Shown piece by piece: positions 27,727 through 36,275 of a stretch of DNA of 64,000 nt. A program made the position numbers and the translations under genes. The stretch is taken from NCBI RefSeq assembly GCF_030813595.1, contig NZ_JAUSUH010000004.1, forward strand, positions 248,001-312,000. Direction: 5' to 3'. Origin of the DNA: Ancylobacter vacuolatus. Lineage in GTDB: Bacteria > Pseudomonadota > Alphaproteobacteria > Rhizobiales > Xanthobacteraceae. The notes under the pieces were generated by a model, which worked only from the letters and a program-made list of their open reading frames with translations, was not told the DNA's origin and did no database searches. Numbering within the stretch: the stretch's first letter is position 1; each line of letters opens with the position of its first letter.

Positions 27727-28815
27727 CTACCCCCGCGTGCGGGCGCGGATCATGTAGCCGTCATAGGGGTATTCGCCAACCTGCCACCACAGATACTCCT
27801 CGTTGCGGAAGGCGATCTGCGCGTCCATGATCTTCTTGAAGCCGGCATTCTTGGCGCCGATCTCGGCGATCAGCTCGTTCGAGGCCTTCCACGAAGCGTC
27901 GAGGAAGCTCTGCGGGAAGGTGCGCAGCTGAGCGCCGGCCGCCACCAGCCGGCGCAGCGCCCCCGGGTTAAACGCGTCGTATTTCGCCAGCATGTCGGCA
28001 TTGGCATAGGCCACCGCCGCCTCGAACGCCGCCTGATACGCCTTGGGGAGGCCGTTCCACTTGTCACGGTTGACCACGACATTCATCGTCGGCCCGCCAT
28101 CCCACCAGCCGGGATAATAGTAATACGGCGCCACGCGGACAAAGCCGAGCTTCTCGTCGTCATAGGGCCCGACCCATTCGCAGGCGTCGATCGTGCCCTT
28201 CTCCAGCGCGGCATAGATGTCGCCGGGGGCGATCTGCTGCGGCACCACGCCGAGCTTGGCCACCACCTGCCCGGCAATGCCGCCGATGCGGAATTTGAGG
28301 CCACGGAAGTCGGCGAGGTCCTTCACCTCCTTGCGGAACCAGCCGCCCATCTGGGTGCCGGTATTGCCGCCGAGAAAGCCGACGAGGTTGTACTTGGCCA
28401 GAAACTCGTCCTGCAATTCGCGCCCGCCGCCATGGTAGAACCAGGCGTTCTGCATGCGGGCGTTCAGCCCGAACGGCATGGTGGTGAAGCAGGCGAAGGA
28501 GGGGTCCTTGCCGGTGTAATAATAGAGCGGCGTCTGGGCGACCTCGACCGTGCCGTTCTGCACCGCGTCGAGCGCCTGCAGGCCGGGCACGATCTCGCCG
28601 GCGGCGAAGTTCTGGATGACGAACCGCCCCTGCGTCGCCTCGCTCACATATTTCGACACCAGCTCATTGGCGCCGAAAATGGCGTCCAGCACCTTGGGCA
28701 CCGAGGAGGTGAGCCGCCAGCGGATCTGCGGCGCGTCCTGCGCCAAAGCGGGCGCCGCCAGGCCCGCTGCGGGAGCGGCGAGTGCGGCGGTGCGGAGAAA
28801 ATCGCGGCGCTTCAT
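27727..28815 (-). CDS. TRAP transporter substrate-binding protein (DctP family, TakP-like), copy 2
   Basis: A 362-residue paralogue of the gene at 26561, similar over its whole length (shared IVPGLQALDAVQN.TVEV, FGLNARMQ.AW, GIAGQV.A.LG, EKGTIDA, PYYYYPGWW.GGPT, EEYLWWQVGEYPYDGYMIRAR). It has a Tat signal (MKRRDFLRTAALAAPAAGLAAPALA). The start is ATG 28815 with GAGGG upstream; the upstream frame is spurious. Copy 1 follows after 59 bases, so the two are probably co-transcribed. The terminal 19 residues are nearly identical in both, suggesting duplication with gene conversion. Confidence 0.88.
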   Translation of the reverse strand: MKRRDFLRTAALAAPAAGLAAPALAQDAPQIRWRLTSSVPKVLDAIFGANELVSKYVSEATQGRFVIQNFAAGEIVPGLQALDAVQNGTVEVAQTPLYYYTGKDPSFACFTTMPFGLNARMQNAWFYHGGGRELQDEFLAKYNLVGFLGGNTGTQMGGWFRKEVKDLADFRGLKFRIGGIAGQVVAKLGVVPQQIAPGDIYAALEKGTIDACEWVGPYDDEKLGFVRVAPYYYYPGWWDGGPTMNVVVNRDKWNGLPKAYQAAFEAAVAYANADMLAKYDAFNPGALRRLVAAGAQLRTFPQSFLDASWKASNELIAEIGAKNAGFKKIMDAQIAFRNEEYLWWQVGEYPYDGYMIRARTRG

Positions 28816-28969
28816 GGGCAGGCATCCCTCGCAAATGGGCGGGCGATGTTTGCAACAGCCGGCGGCGCAGGGCAACCGGCTTGGCCCTCGCACCGGCCCG
28901 CGGGCGAATGTTCTTGATATGTTCACACAGCTTCGCTAGCTTTTCGCCGTCATCGGGGAGACGCTGCAC

Positions 28970-29800
28970 ATGGACGACAAGGCCGCCCGCTTCCGCGCCC
29001 TGCATGAGGGGCCCGGCGCCTTCATCCTGCCCAATCCGTGGGATGCCGGCACGGCGCGTATCTTCGCCGCGCTGGGCTATCCCGCGCTCGCCACCACCAG
29101 CGCCGGCATGGATTTCTCACGCGGTGTCGCGGAGGGCACCACCTCGCGCGCGGATCTGTTCGCCCATTGCGCCGGCATCGTCGCCGCGACGCCGCTGCCG
29201 GTGTCGGCCGATCTGGAAATGGGCCTCGGCGACAGCCCGGAGAGCGCGGGCGAGACCATCCGCGCTGCCGCCGCCCTTGGGCTGGCCGGGGCATCGCTGG
29301 AGGATCACACCGGCCGGCGCGACGCGCCGATCTACGATTTCACCCTCGCTGTGGAGCGCATCGCAGCGGCGGCGGAGGCTCGCAATGGCTTGCCGGGCGA
29401 CTTCGTGCTCACCGCCCGGGCGGAGAATTTCCTGTGGGGCCGGCCCGATCTTGACGATACGATCCGCCGGCTGCAGGCCTTCGAGGCGGCGGGCGCCGAT
29501 GTGCTCTACGCCCCCGGCCTGCCGGATATCGAGGCGGTGCGCACGGTCTGCGCGTCGGTGTCGCGGCCGGTGAACGTGGTCATCGGCATCGGCAAGACGC
29601 GCTTCACTCGCGACGAACTGAGCGCGGCCGGCGTGCGCCGCATCAGCATCGGCTCTAGCCTCGCCCGCCTCGCCTATGGCGCGGTGATCCGCGCAGCGCA
29701 GGCGATGCAGCGCGAGGGCCGGTTCGATTTCCTCGACGAGGCCATGGGCTTCGCCGAGATCGAGGCCGTCTTCACCGCGTTCGCGGCGCAGCAGCGATAG
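28970..29800 (+). CDS. isocitrate lyase / PEP mutase family protein
   Basis: A 276-residue TIM-barrel enzyme of the ICL/PEPM superfamily. It has FILPNPWDAGTARIFAALGY and the metal site VSADLEMGLGDSPES (the family's D-x-E-x-G-x-G-D), then GASLEDHTGR. There is no Lys-Lys-Cys-Gly-His box of isocitrate lyase, so it is closer to PEP mutase, oxaloacetate decarboxylase or methylisocitrate lyase-like proteins. Its product is unknown. A GGGGAGA ribosome site lies 8 bases before ATG 28970. It is divergent from the TRAP receptors and may act on the same 2-oxo acids, but this is inference. Confidence 0.82.
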   Translation: MDDKAARFRALHEGPGAFILPNPWDAGTARIFAALGYPALATTSAGMDFSRGVAEGTTSRADLFAHCAGIVAATPLPVSADLEMGLGDSPESAGETIRAAAALGLAGASLEDHTGRRDAPIYDFTLAVERIAAAAEARNGLPGDFVLTARAENFLWGRPDLDDTIRRLQAFEAAGADVLYAPGLPDIEAVRTVCASVSRPVNVVIGIGKTRFTRDELSAAGVRRISIGSSLARLAYGAVIRAAQAMQREGRFDFLDEAMGFAEIEAVFTAFAAQQR

Positions 29801-29830
29801 GCGGCGCTACCTTCCGGCAGCGCGCGCCCC

Positions 29831-30994
29831 TCACCCCTCCATGACGATGCGCGGCGCGGCGCGGGCGGTGCTGCGGCGGCCGGCCAGCGCATCGCGTACC
29901 GCCTGCGCGATGCCACGGTAGATGCCCGCCTCCGGGCTGTCCGGCCGGGTCGCCACCACGGGCAGGCCGGCGTCCGAGGTCTCGCGGATCGACATCTGCA
30001 GCGGCACCTCGCCGAGGAAGGGCACACCGAGCCGCTGCGCCTCGTGCCGCGCCCCGCCATGGCCGAACACGTCGGAGCGGGTGCCGCAATGCGGGCACAT
30101 GAAGTAGCTCATGTTCTCCACCACGCCGAGAACAGGCACATTCACCTTCTGGAACATGGCGACGCCGCGCCGCGCGTCGATCAAAGCCAGGTCCTGCGGG
30201 GTGGAGACGATGACAGCGCCGGCCAGCGGCACCTGCTGCGCCATGGTCAGCTGCGCGTCGCCGGTGCCGGGCGGCATGTCGACAACGAGAATGTCGAGCG
30301 GCGCCCAGTTCACTTCCTTCAGCATCTGGCTGATCGCCGACATCACCATCGGCCCGCGCCAGATCATCGGCGTCTCTTCCTCGACCAGGAAGCCGATCGA
30401 CATCACCTTGAGGCCGAAGGCCTGCATCGGGGTGATCATCCGGCCATTCACCTCCGGCCGGCCCTTCAGCCCCATCAGGCGCGGCACCGAGGGGCCGTAA
30501 ATATCGGCGTCGAGCAGGCCGACCTTGAGCCCGGAGGCGGCGAGGCCCAGCGCCAGATTGGCCGCCAGCGTCGACTTGCCCACCCCGCCCTTGCCCGAGG
30601 CCACCGCGATGATGGCGCCCACCCCGGGCAGGCCCGGCGCCTCCTTCTGCGGATCGGCCGGCGGCTGCGCATGCGTGTGGCCGGCATGGGAATGGCCACC
30701 GGGCGCGCGTGACGCTGCGGGCGTGTGCGACGCGACCGGGGGCAGGCCCGCCTTGCGCTCGGCGGTCAGCGCCACCAGCGCCGAGGTCACGCCGGGCGTG
30801 CCGCGCACCGTGCGCTCCACGGCTGATCGCACCGGCTCCCAGGCGCGCGCCTCAGCGGCATCGACGGTGAGGGAGAGATAGACCTTGCCGTCCGAAACGA
30901 GGATGTCGGACAGCACGCCGGCCTCGGTCACGGGACGGCCGTCGGGGGCGGAAACCTGCGCCAGCCGCGCCTTCACATCGTCTGCCGTCGCCAT
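29831..30994 (-). CDS. mrp: Mrp/ApbC-family iron-sulfur cluster carrier ATPase
   Basis: Binds and transfers [4Fe-4S] clusters to apo-enzymes. The 387-residue product has an N-terminal MIP18/DUF59-like domain (1-85) and a His-rich linker (GGHSHAGHTHAQ, about 99-110). The deviant Walker A SGKGGVGKST lies at 133-142, followed by DADIYGPSVPRLMG and VVDMPPGTGD. The cluster-ligating C-P-H-C at about 305 is present (MCPHCG). This is the full alphaproteobacterial layout. It is divergent from the amino-acid ABC genes. Confidence 0.93.
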   Translation of the reverse strand: MATADDVKARLAQVSAPDGRPVTEAGVLSDILVSDGKVYLSLTVDAAEARAWEPVRSAVERTVRGTPGVTSALVALTAERKAGLPPVASHTPAASRAPGGHSHAGHTHAQPPADPQKEAPGLPGVGAIIAVASGKGGVGKSTLAANLALGLAASGLKVGLLDADIYGPSVPRLMGLKGRPEVNGRMITPMQAFGLKVMSIGFLVEEETPMIWRGPMVMSAISQMLKEVNWAPLDILVVDMPPGTGDAQLTMAQQVPLAGAVIVSTPQDLALIDARRGVAMFQKVNVPVLGVVENMSYFMCPHCGTRSDVFGHGGARHEAQRLGVPFLGEVPLQMSIRETSDAGLPVVATRPDSPEAGIYRGIAQAVRDALAGRRSTARAAPRIVMEG

Positions 30995-31243
30995 CGCGCG
31001 CTTCTCCTCAATAGACCTGTTTCAAGCTGAGACACACCAGTGCGCGCGCAGCGTCAACCCGTGCCGCGCCATTGCCCGATCGGCCGGCCTGATGGTGCCG
31101 CACTGCACACAAATGGATCAGTTCGACTTTCTGACTAGGGATGCAGCACCCCCCGTTGCACTACATTCGAAATTAGTGCCAGCATGGGTTGCCGGGAACG
31201 ACAGAACACACCGGCGAAGCATACCGTTTCAGAGGGGAACATC

Positions 31244-32035
31244 ATGAGGCTCGTCACCCGGTTCGCGGCCGTGGCCATTCTCGCAGCGGCCATCCTTGCC
31301 GTGCCCCTGGCCGGCGGCGCCTCCGCCAAGGAATGGAAGACCGTCCGCATCGGCACCGAAGGCGCCTACCCGCCCTTCAACTATATGGACAAGGGCGAGC
31401 TGAAGGGCTTCGACATCGACATCGCCAAGGCCCTGTGCACCAAGATGGAGGTGGAATGCACCTTCACCGCGCAGGATTGGGACGGCATCATCCCGGCGCT
31501 GCTGGCCGGCAAATACGACGCCATCGTCGCCTCGATGTCGATCACCGAGGAGCGCAAGCAGCAGATCGCCTTCTCGAATAAATACTACAAGACCGCCGCC
31601 ATCTTCGCCGCCCCCAAGGACAGCAAGATCACCGACACCTCGCCGGCCGCGCTCAAGGGCAAGGTGCTGGGCGCGCAGGCCTCGACCATTCACTCGAACT
31701 ACCTCGAAGACATCTATGCCAAGGCCGGCGCCGAGGTGAAGCTCTATGGCAAGCAGGACGAGGCCAATCTCGACCTCGCCAATGGCCGGCTCGACGCCGT
31801 GCTGGCGGACAAGATCGTGCTGCTGGAATGGCTGAATTCCAAGGATGGCGGCTGCTGTGCCTTCGTCGGCGCCGACCATACCGACGCGAAATATTTCGGC
31901 GAGGGCATCGGCGTCGGCATCCGCAAGGGCGATCCCGAGCTGGTAGCGATGTTCAACAAGGCGATCGACGCGATCGTCGCCGATGGCACCTACAAGACCA
32001 TCAACGACAAATATTTCCCCTTCAGCGTCTACTGA
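31244..32035 (+). CDS. amino-acid ABC transporter substrate-binding protein (ArgT/HisJ-like)
   Basis: A 263-residue periplasmic receptor of the polar amino acid family (SBP family 3). It has a signal peptide to about residue 27, then KTVRIGTEGAYPPFNYMDKG, GFDIDIAKALCTKM and AQDWDGIIPALLAGKYDAIVASMSITEERKQ in pieces. The Asp in LANGRLDAVLAD and the SITEER block match cationic amino acid receptors. ATG 31244 has GAGGGG upstream. It leads a three-gene unit with two permeases but no ATPase gene. Confidence 0.9.
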   Translation: MRLVTRFAAVAILAAAILAVPLAGGASAKEWKTVRIGTEGAYPPFNYMDKGELKGFDIDIAKALCTKMEVECTFTAQDWDGIIPALLAGKYDAIVASMSITEERKQQIAFSNKYYKTAAIFAAPKDSKITDTSPAALKGKVLGAQASTIHSNYLEDIYAKAGAEVKLYGKQDEANLDLANGRLDAVLADKIVLLEWLNSKDGGCCAFVGADHTDAKYFGEGIGVGIRKGDPELVAMFNKAIDAIVADGTYKTINDKYFPFSVY

Positions 32036-32113
32036 CGCCCGCGCCGCAGCGTCGTCCCGGCCCGGCCGGGGCGGCGCCTTTTCGTCTGATGACCGTGGGG
32101 CGCGCCGTCCGTC

Positions 32114-32836
32114 ATGCTGAATCTGCTTGAGCTGCTGTCCTTCGGCCCCAATGGCTGGGGCGACGAGATTTTGCAGGGTGCGCTGCTCACCATCGAGCTC
32201 GCCCTCGTCACCCTCCCCGTCGGCATCGCCATCGGCCTCGCCGTGGCGGTGGCCAAGGATTCGCGCTCGCGGGCGCTGCGGGCAGTGGGCGATCTCTACA
32301 CCACGGTGTTTCGCGGCCTGCCGGAACTTCTCACCCTGTTCATCGTCTATTATGGCGGACAGATGCTGCTCACCCGCCTCGCCGGCTATGTGGTCGAGGG
32401 CGCCCATATCGAGGTGAACCAGTTCGTCGCCGGCGTGGTGGCGCTCGGCCTCGTGCTCGGTGCCTTCTCCAGCGAGGTGCTGCTCGCCGCCATCCGCGCC
32501 GTGCCGAAGGGCCAGAAGGAGGCGGCCTCCGCGCTCGGCCTTTCGGGCTGGAACACCTTCCGGCTGGTCACCTTCCCCCAGCTCTGGCGCGTCGCCCTGC
32601 CGGGCCTGTCCAACAACTGGATGGTGCTGCTGAAAGACACCTCGCTGGTCTCGGTCATCGCCATCAGCGATCTGATGCGCCAGACCTCGATCGCGGTGGG
32701 CGTGACCAAGCAGCCCTTCTTCTTCTACCTCGTCGCCTGCCTCATCTATCTCGTGTTTTCCGGGCTTTCGAGCGTCGTCTTCTCCGCGCTGGAAAACCGA
32801 GCCTCGCGCGGCTTCAAGCGGGTGGGAGGCCATTGA
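32114..32836 (+). CDS. amino-acid ABC transporter permease (HisQ-type)
   Basis: A 240-residue inner-membrane subunit with five helices and the EAA loop EAASALGLSGWNTFRLVTFP. The N-terminus matches HisQ/ArtQ (GWGDEILQGALLTIELALV). It forms a heterodimer with the next gene product. Its TGA overlaps the ATG of the next gene by one base (TGATG), a sign of translational coupling. Confidence 0.9.
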   Translation: MLNLLELLSFGPNGWGDEILQGALLTIELALVTLPVGIAIGLAVAVAKDSRSRALRAVGDLYTTVFRGLPELLTLFIVYYGGQMLLTRLAGYVVEGAHIEVNQFVAGVVALGLVLGAFSSEVLLAAIRAVPKGQKEAASALGLSGWNTFRLVTFPQLWRVALPGLSNNWMVLLKDTSLVSVIAISDLMRQTSIAVGVTKQPFFFYLVACLIYLVFSGLSSVVFSALENRASRGFKRVGGH

Positions 32837-33585
32837 TGGAACCGTTTCTCGGCGCGCTCGGCGAGGGCTTCCTCTGGCTGATGGGGCTGATCGGCCTCAA
32901 CGCCGATTTGATGAGCCGCTACGGCCTGCGCTTTCTCGACGGCGTCTGGGTGACGCTGCAGCTGGTCGGGCTGTCCATCGTCTTCGGCGCCGTGCTGGCG
33001 CTGCCGCTCGCCATTGCGCGGGTGGAGGGCGGCAAGGTGCTCTCCCGCGCGGCCTTCACCTATTCCTATTTCTTCCGCGGCACGCCGCTGCTGGCGCAGA
33101 CCTTCCTCATCTATTACGGCGCCGGCCAGTTCCGCGAGCAGCTGACCGATATCGGCCTGTGGTGGTTCTTCCGCGACGCCTTCAACTGCGCGGTGTTCAC
33201 CTTCACCCTCAACACCGCCGCCTACCAGTCGGAGATCCTGCGCGGCGGCATCCAGACCCTGCCCGCCGGGCAGATGGAGGCGGCGCAGGCGCTCGGCCTG
33301 TCGCGCGTGCTGGCCTATCGCAAGATCATCCTGCCGCAGGCGATCGCGGTGGGGCTGCGCCCGCTCGGCAATGAGCTGGTGCTGATGATCAAGGCCAGCG
33401 CCATCGCCTCGGTCATCACCGTCTACGATTTGATGGGCGTCACCCGCCTCGCCTTCTCCCGCTCCTATGACATGGAGGTCTATCTCTGGGCGGCGGTGCT
33501 GTATCTGGTGATGGTCGAGATCGTGCGGCGGGTGTGGAACGTGCTGGAGCGCCGGCTGAACCGGCACCTTCTGGTGTCGCGGTAG
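32836..33585 (+). CDS. amino-acid ABC transporter permease (HisM-type)
   Basis: A 249-residue partner permease with the EAA loop EAAQALGLSRVLAYRKIILP and the HisM-like FRGTPLLAQTFLIYYGAGQF. ATG 32836 is the overlap start; a TTG one codon upstream is less likely. The operon ends here without a HisP-like ATPase, which must be encoded elsewhere. A Rhizobiales palindromic repeat follows. Confidence 0.9.
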   Translation: MEPFLGALGEGFLWLMGLIGLNADLMSRYGLRFLDGVWVTLQLVGLSIVFGAVLALPLAIARVEGGKVLSRAAFTYSYFFRGTPLLAQTFLIYYGAGQFREQLTDIGLWWFFRDAFNCAVFTFTLNTAAYQSEILRGGIQTLPAGQMEAAQALGLSRVLAYRKIILPQAIAVGLRPLGNELVLMIKASAIASVITVYDLMGVTRLAFSRSYDMEVYLWAAVLYLVMVEIVRRVWNVLERRLNRHLLVSR

Positions 33586-33598
33586 CGCGGCCGATTGC

Positions 33599-33703
33599 CA
33601 TCCTTCGAGGCTCGCTTTCGCTCGCACCTCAGGATGACGGCGTTCGCCGCACCACGCCGTCATGCTGAGGTGCCGGCCAACGTCCGGCCTCGAAGCACGC
33701 AGG
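33599..33703. repeat. long imperfect inverted repeat between convergent genes
   Basis: The left half contains CTTCGAGGCTCGC and GCACCTCAGGATGACGG; the right half mirrors it with CCGTCATGCTGAGGTGC and GGCCTCGAAGCACGC. It is the known CTTCGAGGC/CCTCAGGATGA element of Bradyrhizobium-like genomes, without coding capacity. Confidence 0.7.
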
Positions 33704-33721
33704 TTCGTGCCTCCCGTCCCC

Positions 33722-34357
33722 CTATCCCACCAGCCGCGCCACCTCGGCGCGCAGCACCGGCACGAGGTCGGCCTCGAACCAGGGGTGGCGCCGGAGCCAG
33801 CCGGTGTTGCGCCAGGAAGGGTGCGGCAGCGGCAGGATGCGCGGCGCCGCCCGCGCCTCCCATATCTCCCGCCAGCGCGCCACCCGGTCGGTGAGCCCGC
33901 CCCCGGCGAAGCGCTCCAGCCCGAGCCGGCGCAGATGATAGGCCTGCGCCGCCGCCCCCACCGCGACGACAAGATCGAACGGCGCCCGCGCGGCGAACAG
34001 CCGGTCATGCCACAGGCCCGCGCATTCCCGGCGCGGCGGCAGGTCGCCGCCCTTGGCATCCTGCCCGGGAAAGCAGAAGCCCATCGCCGCCACCGCGATC
34101 CGGTCCTGATCATAGAAGGTCGCGCTATCGACCCCGAGCCAGTCGCGCAGCCGGTCGCCGGAGGCATCGGTGAAGGAACGGCCGGAGGCGTGCACCTTGG
34201 TCCCCGGCGCCTGCCCGGCGATCAGTATCCGCGCGCGCGGCCCGACATGCAGCACGGGGCGCGGCGCGTGCGGCAGCGGCTTTCCGCGCGGCGTCTCCAC
34301 GCAGAAGCGGCAGGCACGGATCGCGGCGAGAAGGGCGTCGAGGTCGTCGGCGGGCAT
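33722..34357 (-). CDS. uracil-DNA glycosylase family protein
   Basis: A 211-residue protein of the UDG-like fold (uracil-DNA glycosylase-like family, COG1573-related). It has CRFCVETPRGKPLPHAP, the glycosylase motif region ILIAGQAPGTKVHASG (a G-Q-A-P-G variant of motif I), and the C-terminal motif LPLPHPSWRNTG, where HPS replaces the HPS/T loop of UDGs. The first Cys pair (C-x-x-C) is present, but I do not see all four cluster Cys of families 4 and 5, so an Fe-S cluster is uncertain. The start is ATG 34357. Base removal by this branch is not certain. Confidence 0.75.
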   Translation of the reverse strand: MPADDLDALLAAIRACRFCVETPRGKPLPHAPRPVLHVGPRARILIAGQAPGTKVHASGRSFTDASGDRLRDWLGVDSATFYDQDRIAVAAMGFCFPGQDAKGGDLPPRRECAGLWHDRLFAARAPFDLVVAVGAAAQAYHLRRLGLERFAGGGLTDRVARWREIWEARAAPRILPLPHPSWRNTGWLRRHPWFEADLVPVLRAEVARLVG

Positions 34358-34391
34358 GGGGGCTAGATAGGGGGTCTTCGCCCGCGCGTCA

Positions 34392-34934
34392 TCACTCCGC
34401 CGGGCGCGGATGCCGCGCCCGCCACTCCGCCGGCGTCTCGAACGGGCCGGCCCAGATGCCGGCGCCGGCCGACTTCGCCGCGCGCGCCTCGGCGCGATAG
34501 GCCAGCCCCAGCGCCATCGCCCAGCCCTGCCGCACCAGTTCCGCCCCGATATCGGCGCCGCCCACCGTGCAGCGCGCGACGGCGCGGCCATAGCGGTCCT
34601 CGTCCACCGGGCGGCAGCTTACCTCGCCCTGGGCGACCAGCGCCGCCAGCGCCGCGCGCGCCTTCATTCCGCAAGGCCAAGCCTTCGCCCCCTCGCCGCA
34701 CTCCTGATGCAGTTCCGGCGCGTCGATGCCCTCCAACCGCACCCGCTCGCCGGATATCTCCAGGCTGTCGCCATCCGCCACCCGCACCGCGCCGCTGAGC
34801 GGGGGAATGAAATGCTCGACCACCAGCGCCACCACGATGAGTGCGCCAGCGAGCAGGATGCCGCGCCAGGTCCGGGGATGCCAGCCGCGCAGGGGCCGAT
34901 GTCGTCTCCGAGGGGTCAGATGGTTGAGCCGCAT
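34392..34934 (-). CDS. thermonuclease (SNase-like) domain protein, membrane-anchored
   Basis: A 180-residue protein with a basic N-terminus and one helix (about 24-42), then an SNase-like OB-fold nuclease domain: VADGDSLEISGERVRLEGIDAPEL holds the calcium-binding and catalytic Arg/Glu region in two parts, and DRYGRAVARC has the second Arg. Four Cys in the domain suggest disulfides, so it is probably periplasmic and degrades nucleic acid or acts in envelope stress. It precedes the UDG-like gene on the same strand by 34 bases and is probably co-transcribed with it. Confidence 0.85.
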   Translation of the reverse strand: MRLNHLTPRRRHRPLRGWHPRTWRGILLAGALIVVALVVEHFIPPLSGAVRVADGDSLEISGERVRLEGIDAPELHQECGEGAKAWPCGMKARAALAALVAQGEVSCRPVDEDRYGRAVARCTVGGADIGAELVRQGWAMALGLAYRAEARAAKSAGAGIWAGPFETPAEWRARHPRPAE

Positions 34935-34937
34935 GAC

Positions 34938-35026
34938 GTCATCCCGGCCGAAGCGAAGCGCAGAGCCGGGATCGCTCCCCGCTCTGTCGCGATCCCGGAT
35001 CGGCCTGCGGCCGTCCGGGATGACGG
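34938..35026. repeat. palindromic intergenic repeat, GTCATCCCGG type
   Basis: GTCATCCCGGCC at the left is matched by GTCCGGGATGAC at the right, with an inner GAGCCGGGATCGC / GCGATCCCGGATC pair. Same family as 26428-26536. Confidence 0.7.
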
Positions 35027-35052
35027 CAACCCCACGGCCGCGTTATCGCCCT

Positions 35053-36075
35053 TCACGCCTCCGCCACGCCGGCCTCGGCGAAGGTCGCCATGCCGCCATG
35101 GCAGGCGAGCGCCGATTTGATGATGCCGATCGACAGCGCCGCGCCGGAGCCTTCCCCCAGCCGCATGTCGAGATCAAGCAGCGGGCGCAGGCCCAGCCGT
35201 TCCAGCACCGCGCGATGGGCCGGCTCGGCCGAGACATGGCCGGCGAGGCAATGGTCGAGCGCGCCGGGGTCGAGCGCTTTGAGCACGGCGGCGGCGGCCG
35301 TCACCACATAGCCGTCGAGCACCACAGGCACGCGCTGCAGCCGCGCGGCGAGAATCGCGCCGGCCATCGCCGCCACTTCGCGCCCGCCCAGCTTGCGCAG
35401 CACTTCCAGCGGGTCGTCCAGATGCCCCTTGGCGCGCGCCACCGCCGCCCGCACCGCCTCGATCTTGCGTTCCAGCACCTCGCCGGTGGCGCCGGTGCCG
35501 GGGCCGACCCAGTCGCCCGCCTGCCCGCCATAGAGCCCGTGGAAGATGGCGGCGGCCACGGTGGTGTTGCCGATGCCCATTTCGCCGAGGCACAGCAGGT
35601 CCGGCTCGCCGGCCAGCGCCTCCATGCCGAAGGCCATGGTGGCGGCGCATTCGGCCTCGGTCAGCGCGTCGTGTTCCACAATATCCGGCGTCGGCAGATC
35701 GAGCGCGAGGTCGAACACCCGCAGCCCGGCGCCGAACACGCCGCAGATCTGGTTCACCGCCGCCTTACCGGCCGTGAAGGTGGCGACCATCTGCTTGGTC
35801 ACGTCCGAGGGGTAAGGCGAGACGCCGCGCCCCGCCACGCCATGGGTGGCGGCGAACACCGCCACGGTCGGCCGGTTCACCTGCGGAATCTCCCGCCCCT
35901 GCCAGCCGGCGATGTGGATGGCGATCTCCTCCAGCCGGCCCAGCGCGCCGGGCGGCTTGACGAGTTGCCCCTGCCGGGCGGCGGCGGCGGCGCGGGCGGC
36001 CATGTCCGGCCCCGGCATCTGGGCGATGAGGTTGCGGATATCGTCAAAGGGCAGGCCGGTGGCGGAGCGCAGCAT
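35053..36075 (-). CDS. cobT: nicotinate-nucleotide--dimethylbenzimidazole phosphoribosyltransferase
   Basis: Activates 5,6-dimethylbenzimidazole to alpha-ribazole phosphate, the lower-ligand branch of cobalamin synthesis. The 340-residue product has KPPGALGRLEEIAIHIAGWQ, the ATHGVAGRGVSPYP loop, and GEMGIGNTTVAAAI with the catalytic Glu of this family near the C-terminal EGSGAALSIGIIKSAL. It is divergent from bluB, which makes its substrate. Also called cobU in Pseudomonas denitrificans nomenclature. Confidence 0.94.
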   Translation of the reverse strand: MLRSATGLPFDDIRNLIAQMPGPDMAARAAAAARQGQLVKPPGALGRLEEIAIHIAGWQGREIPQVNRPTVAVFAATHGVAGRGVSPYPSDVTKQMVATFTAGKAAVNQICGVFGAGLRVFDLALDLPTPDIVEHDALTEAECAATMAFGMEALAGEPDLLCLGEMGIGNTTVAAAIFHGLYGGQAGDWVGPGTGATGEVLERKIEAVRAAVARAKGHLDDPLEVLRKLGGREVAAMAGAILAARLQRVPVVLDGYVVTAAAAVLKALDPGALDHCLAGHVSAEPAHRAVLERLGLRPLLDLDMRLGEGSGAALSIGIIKSALACHGGMATFAEAGVAEA

Positions 36076-36275
36076 GGGAGCCTCAGCAGGAAGACGGACG
36101 ACGGCAAAACGGAAGATGGGGGTGAAGAGGTGTCGCCTCGGGCGCCAAGGCGGGGTAGACCCTCACCGAGGGACGCGCAACCCTCACGCAGGCCGCCGCG
36201 CCCCGGCGATTTCGCATGGAAGCGCGCGGGCGAGCAAGAAGGCGATCACGGATGGAAGCCCGTAAGGAGGCCCCC

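Noticed and set aside
36076-36275. A cobalamin riboswitch between cobT and bluB
   Set aside because: No B12 box or conserved loop sequence was found on either strand of the gap.
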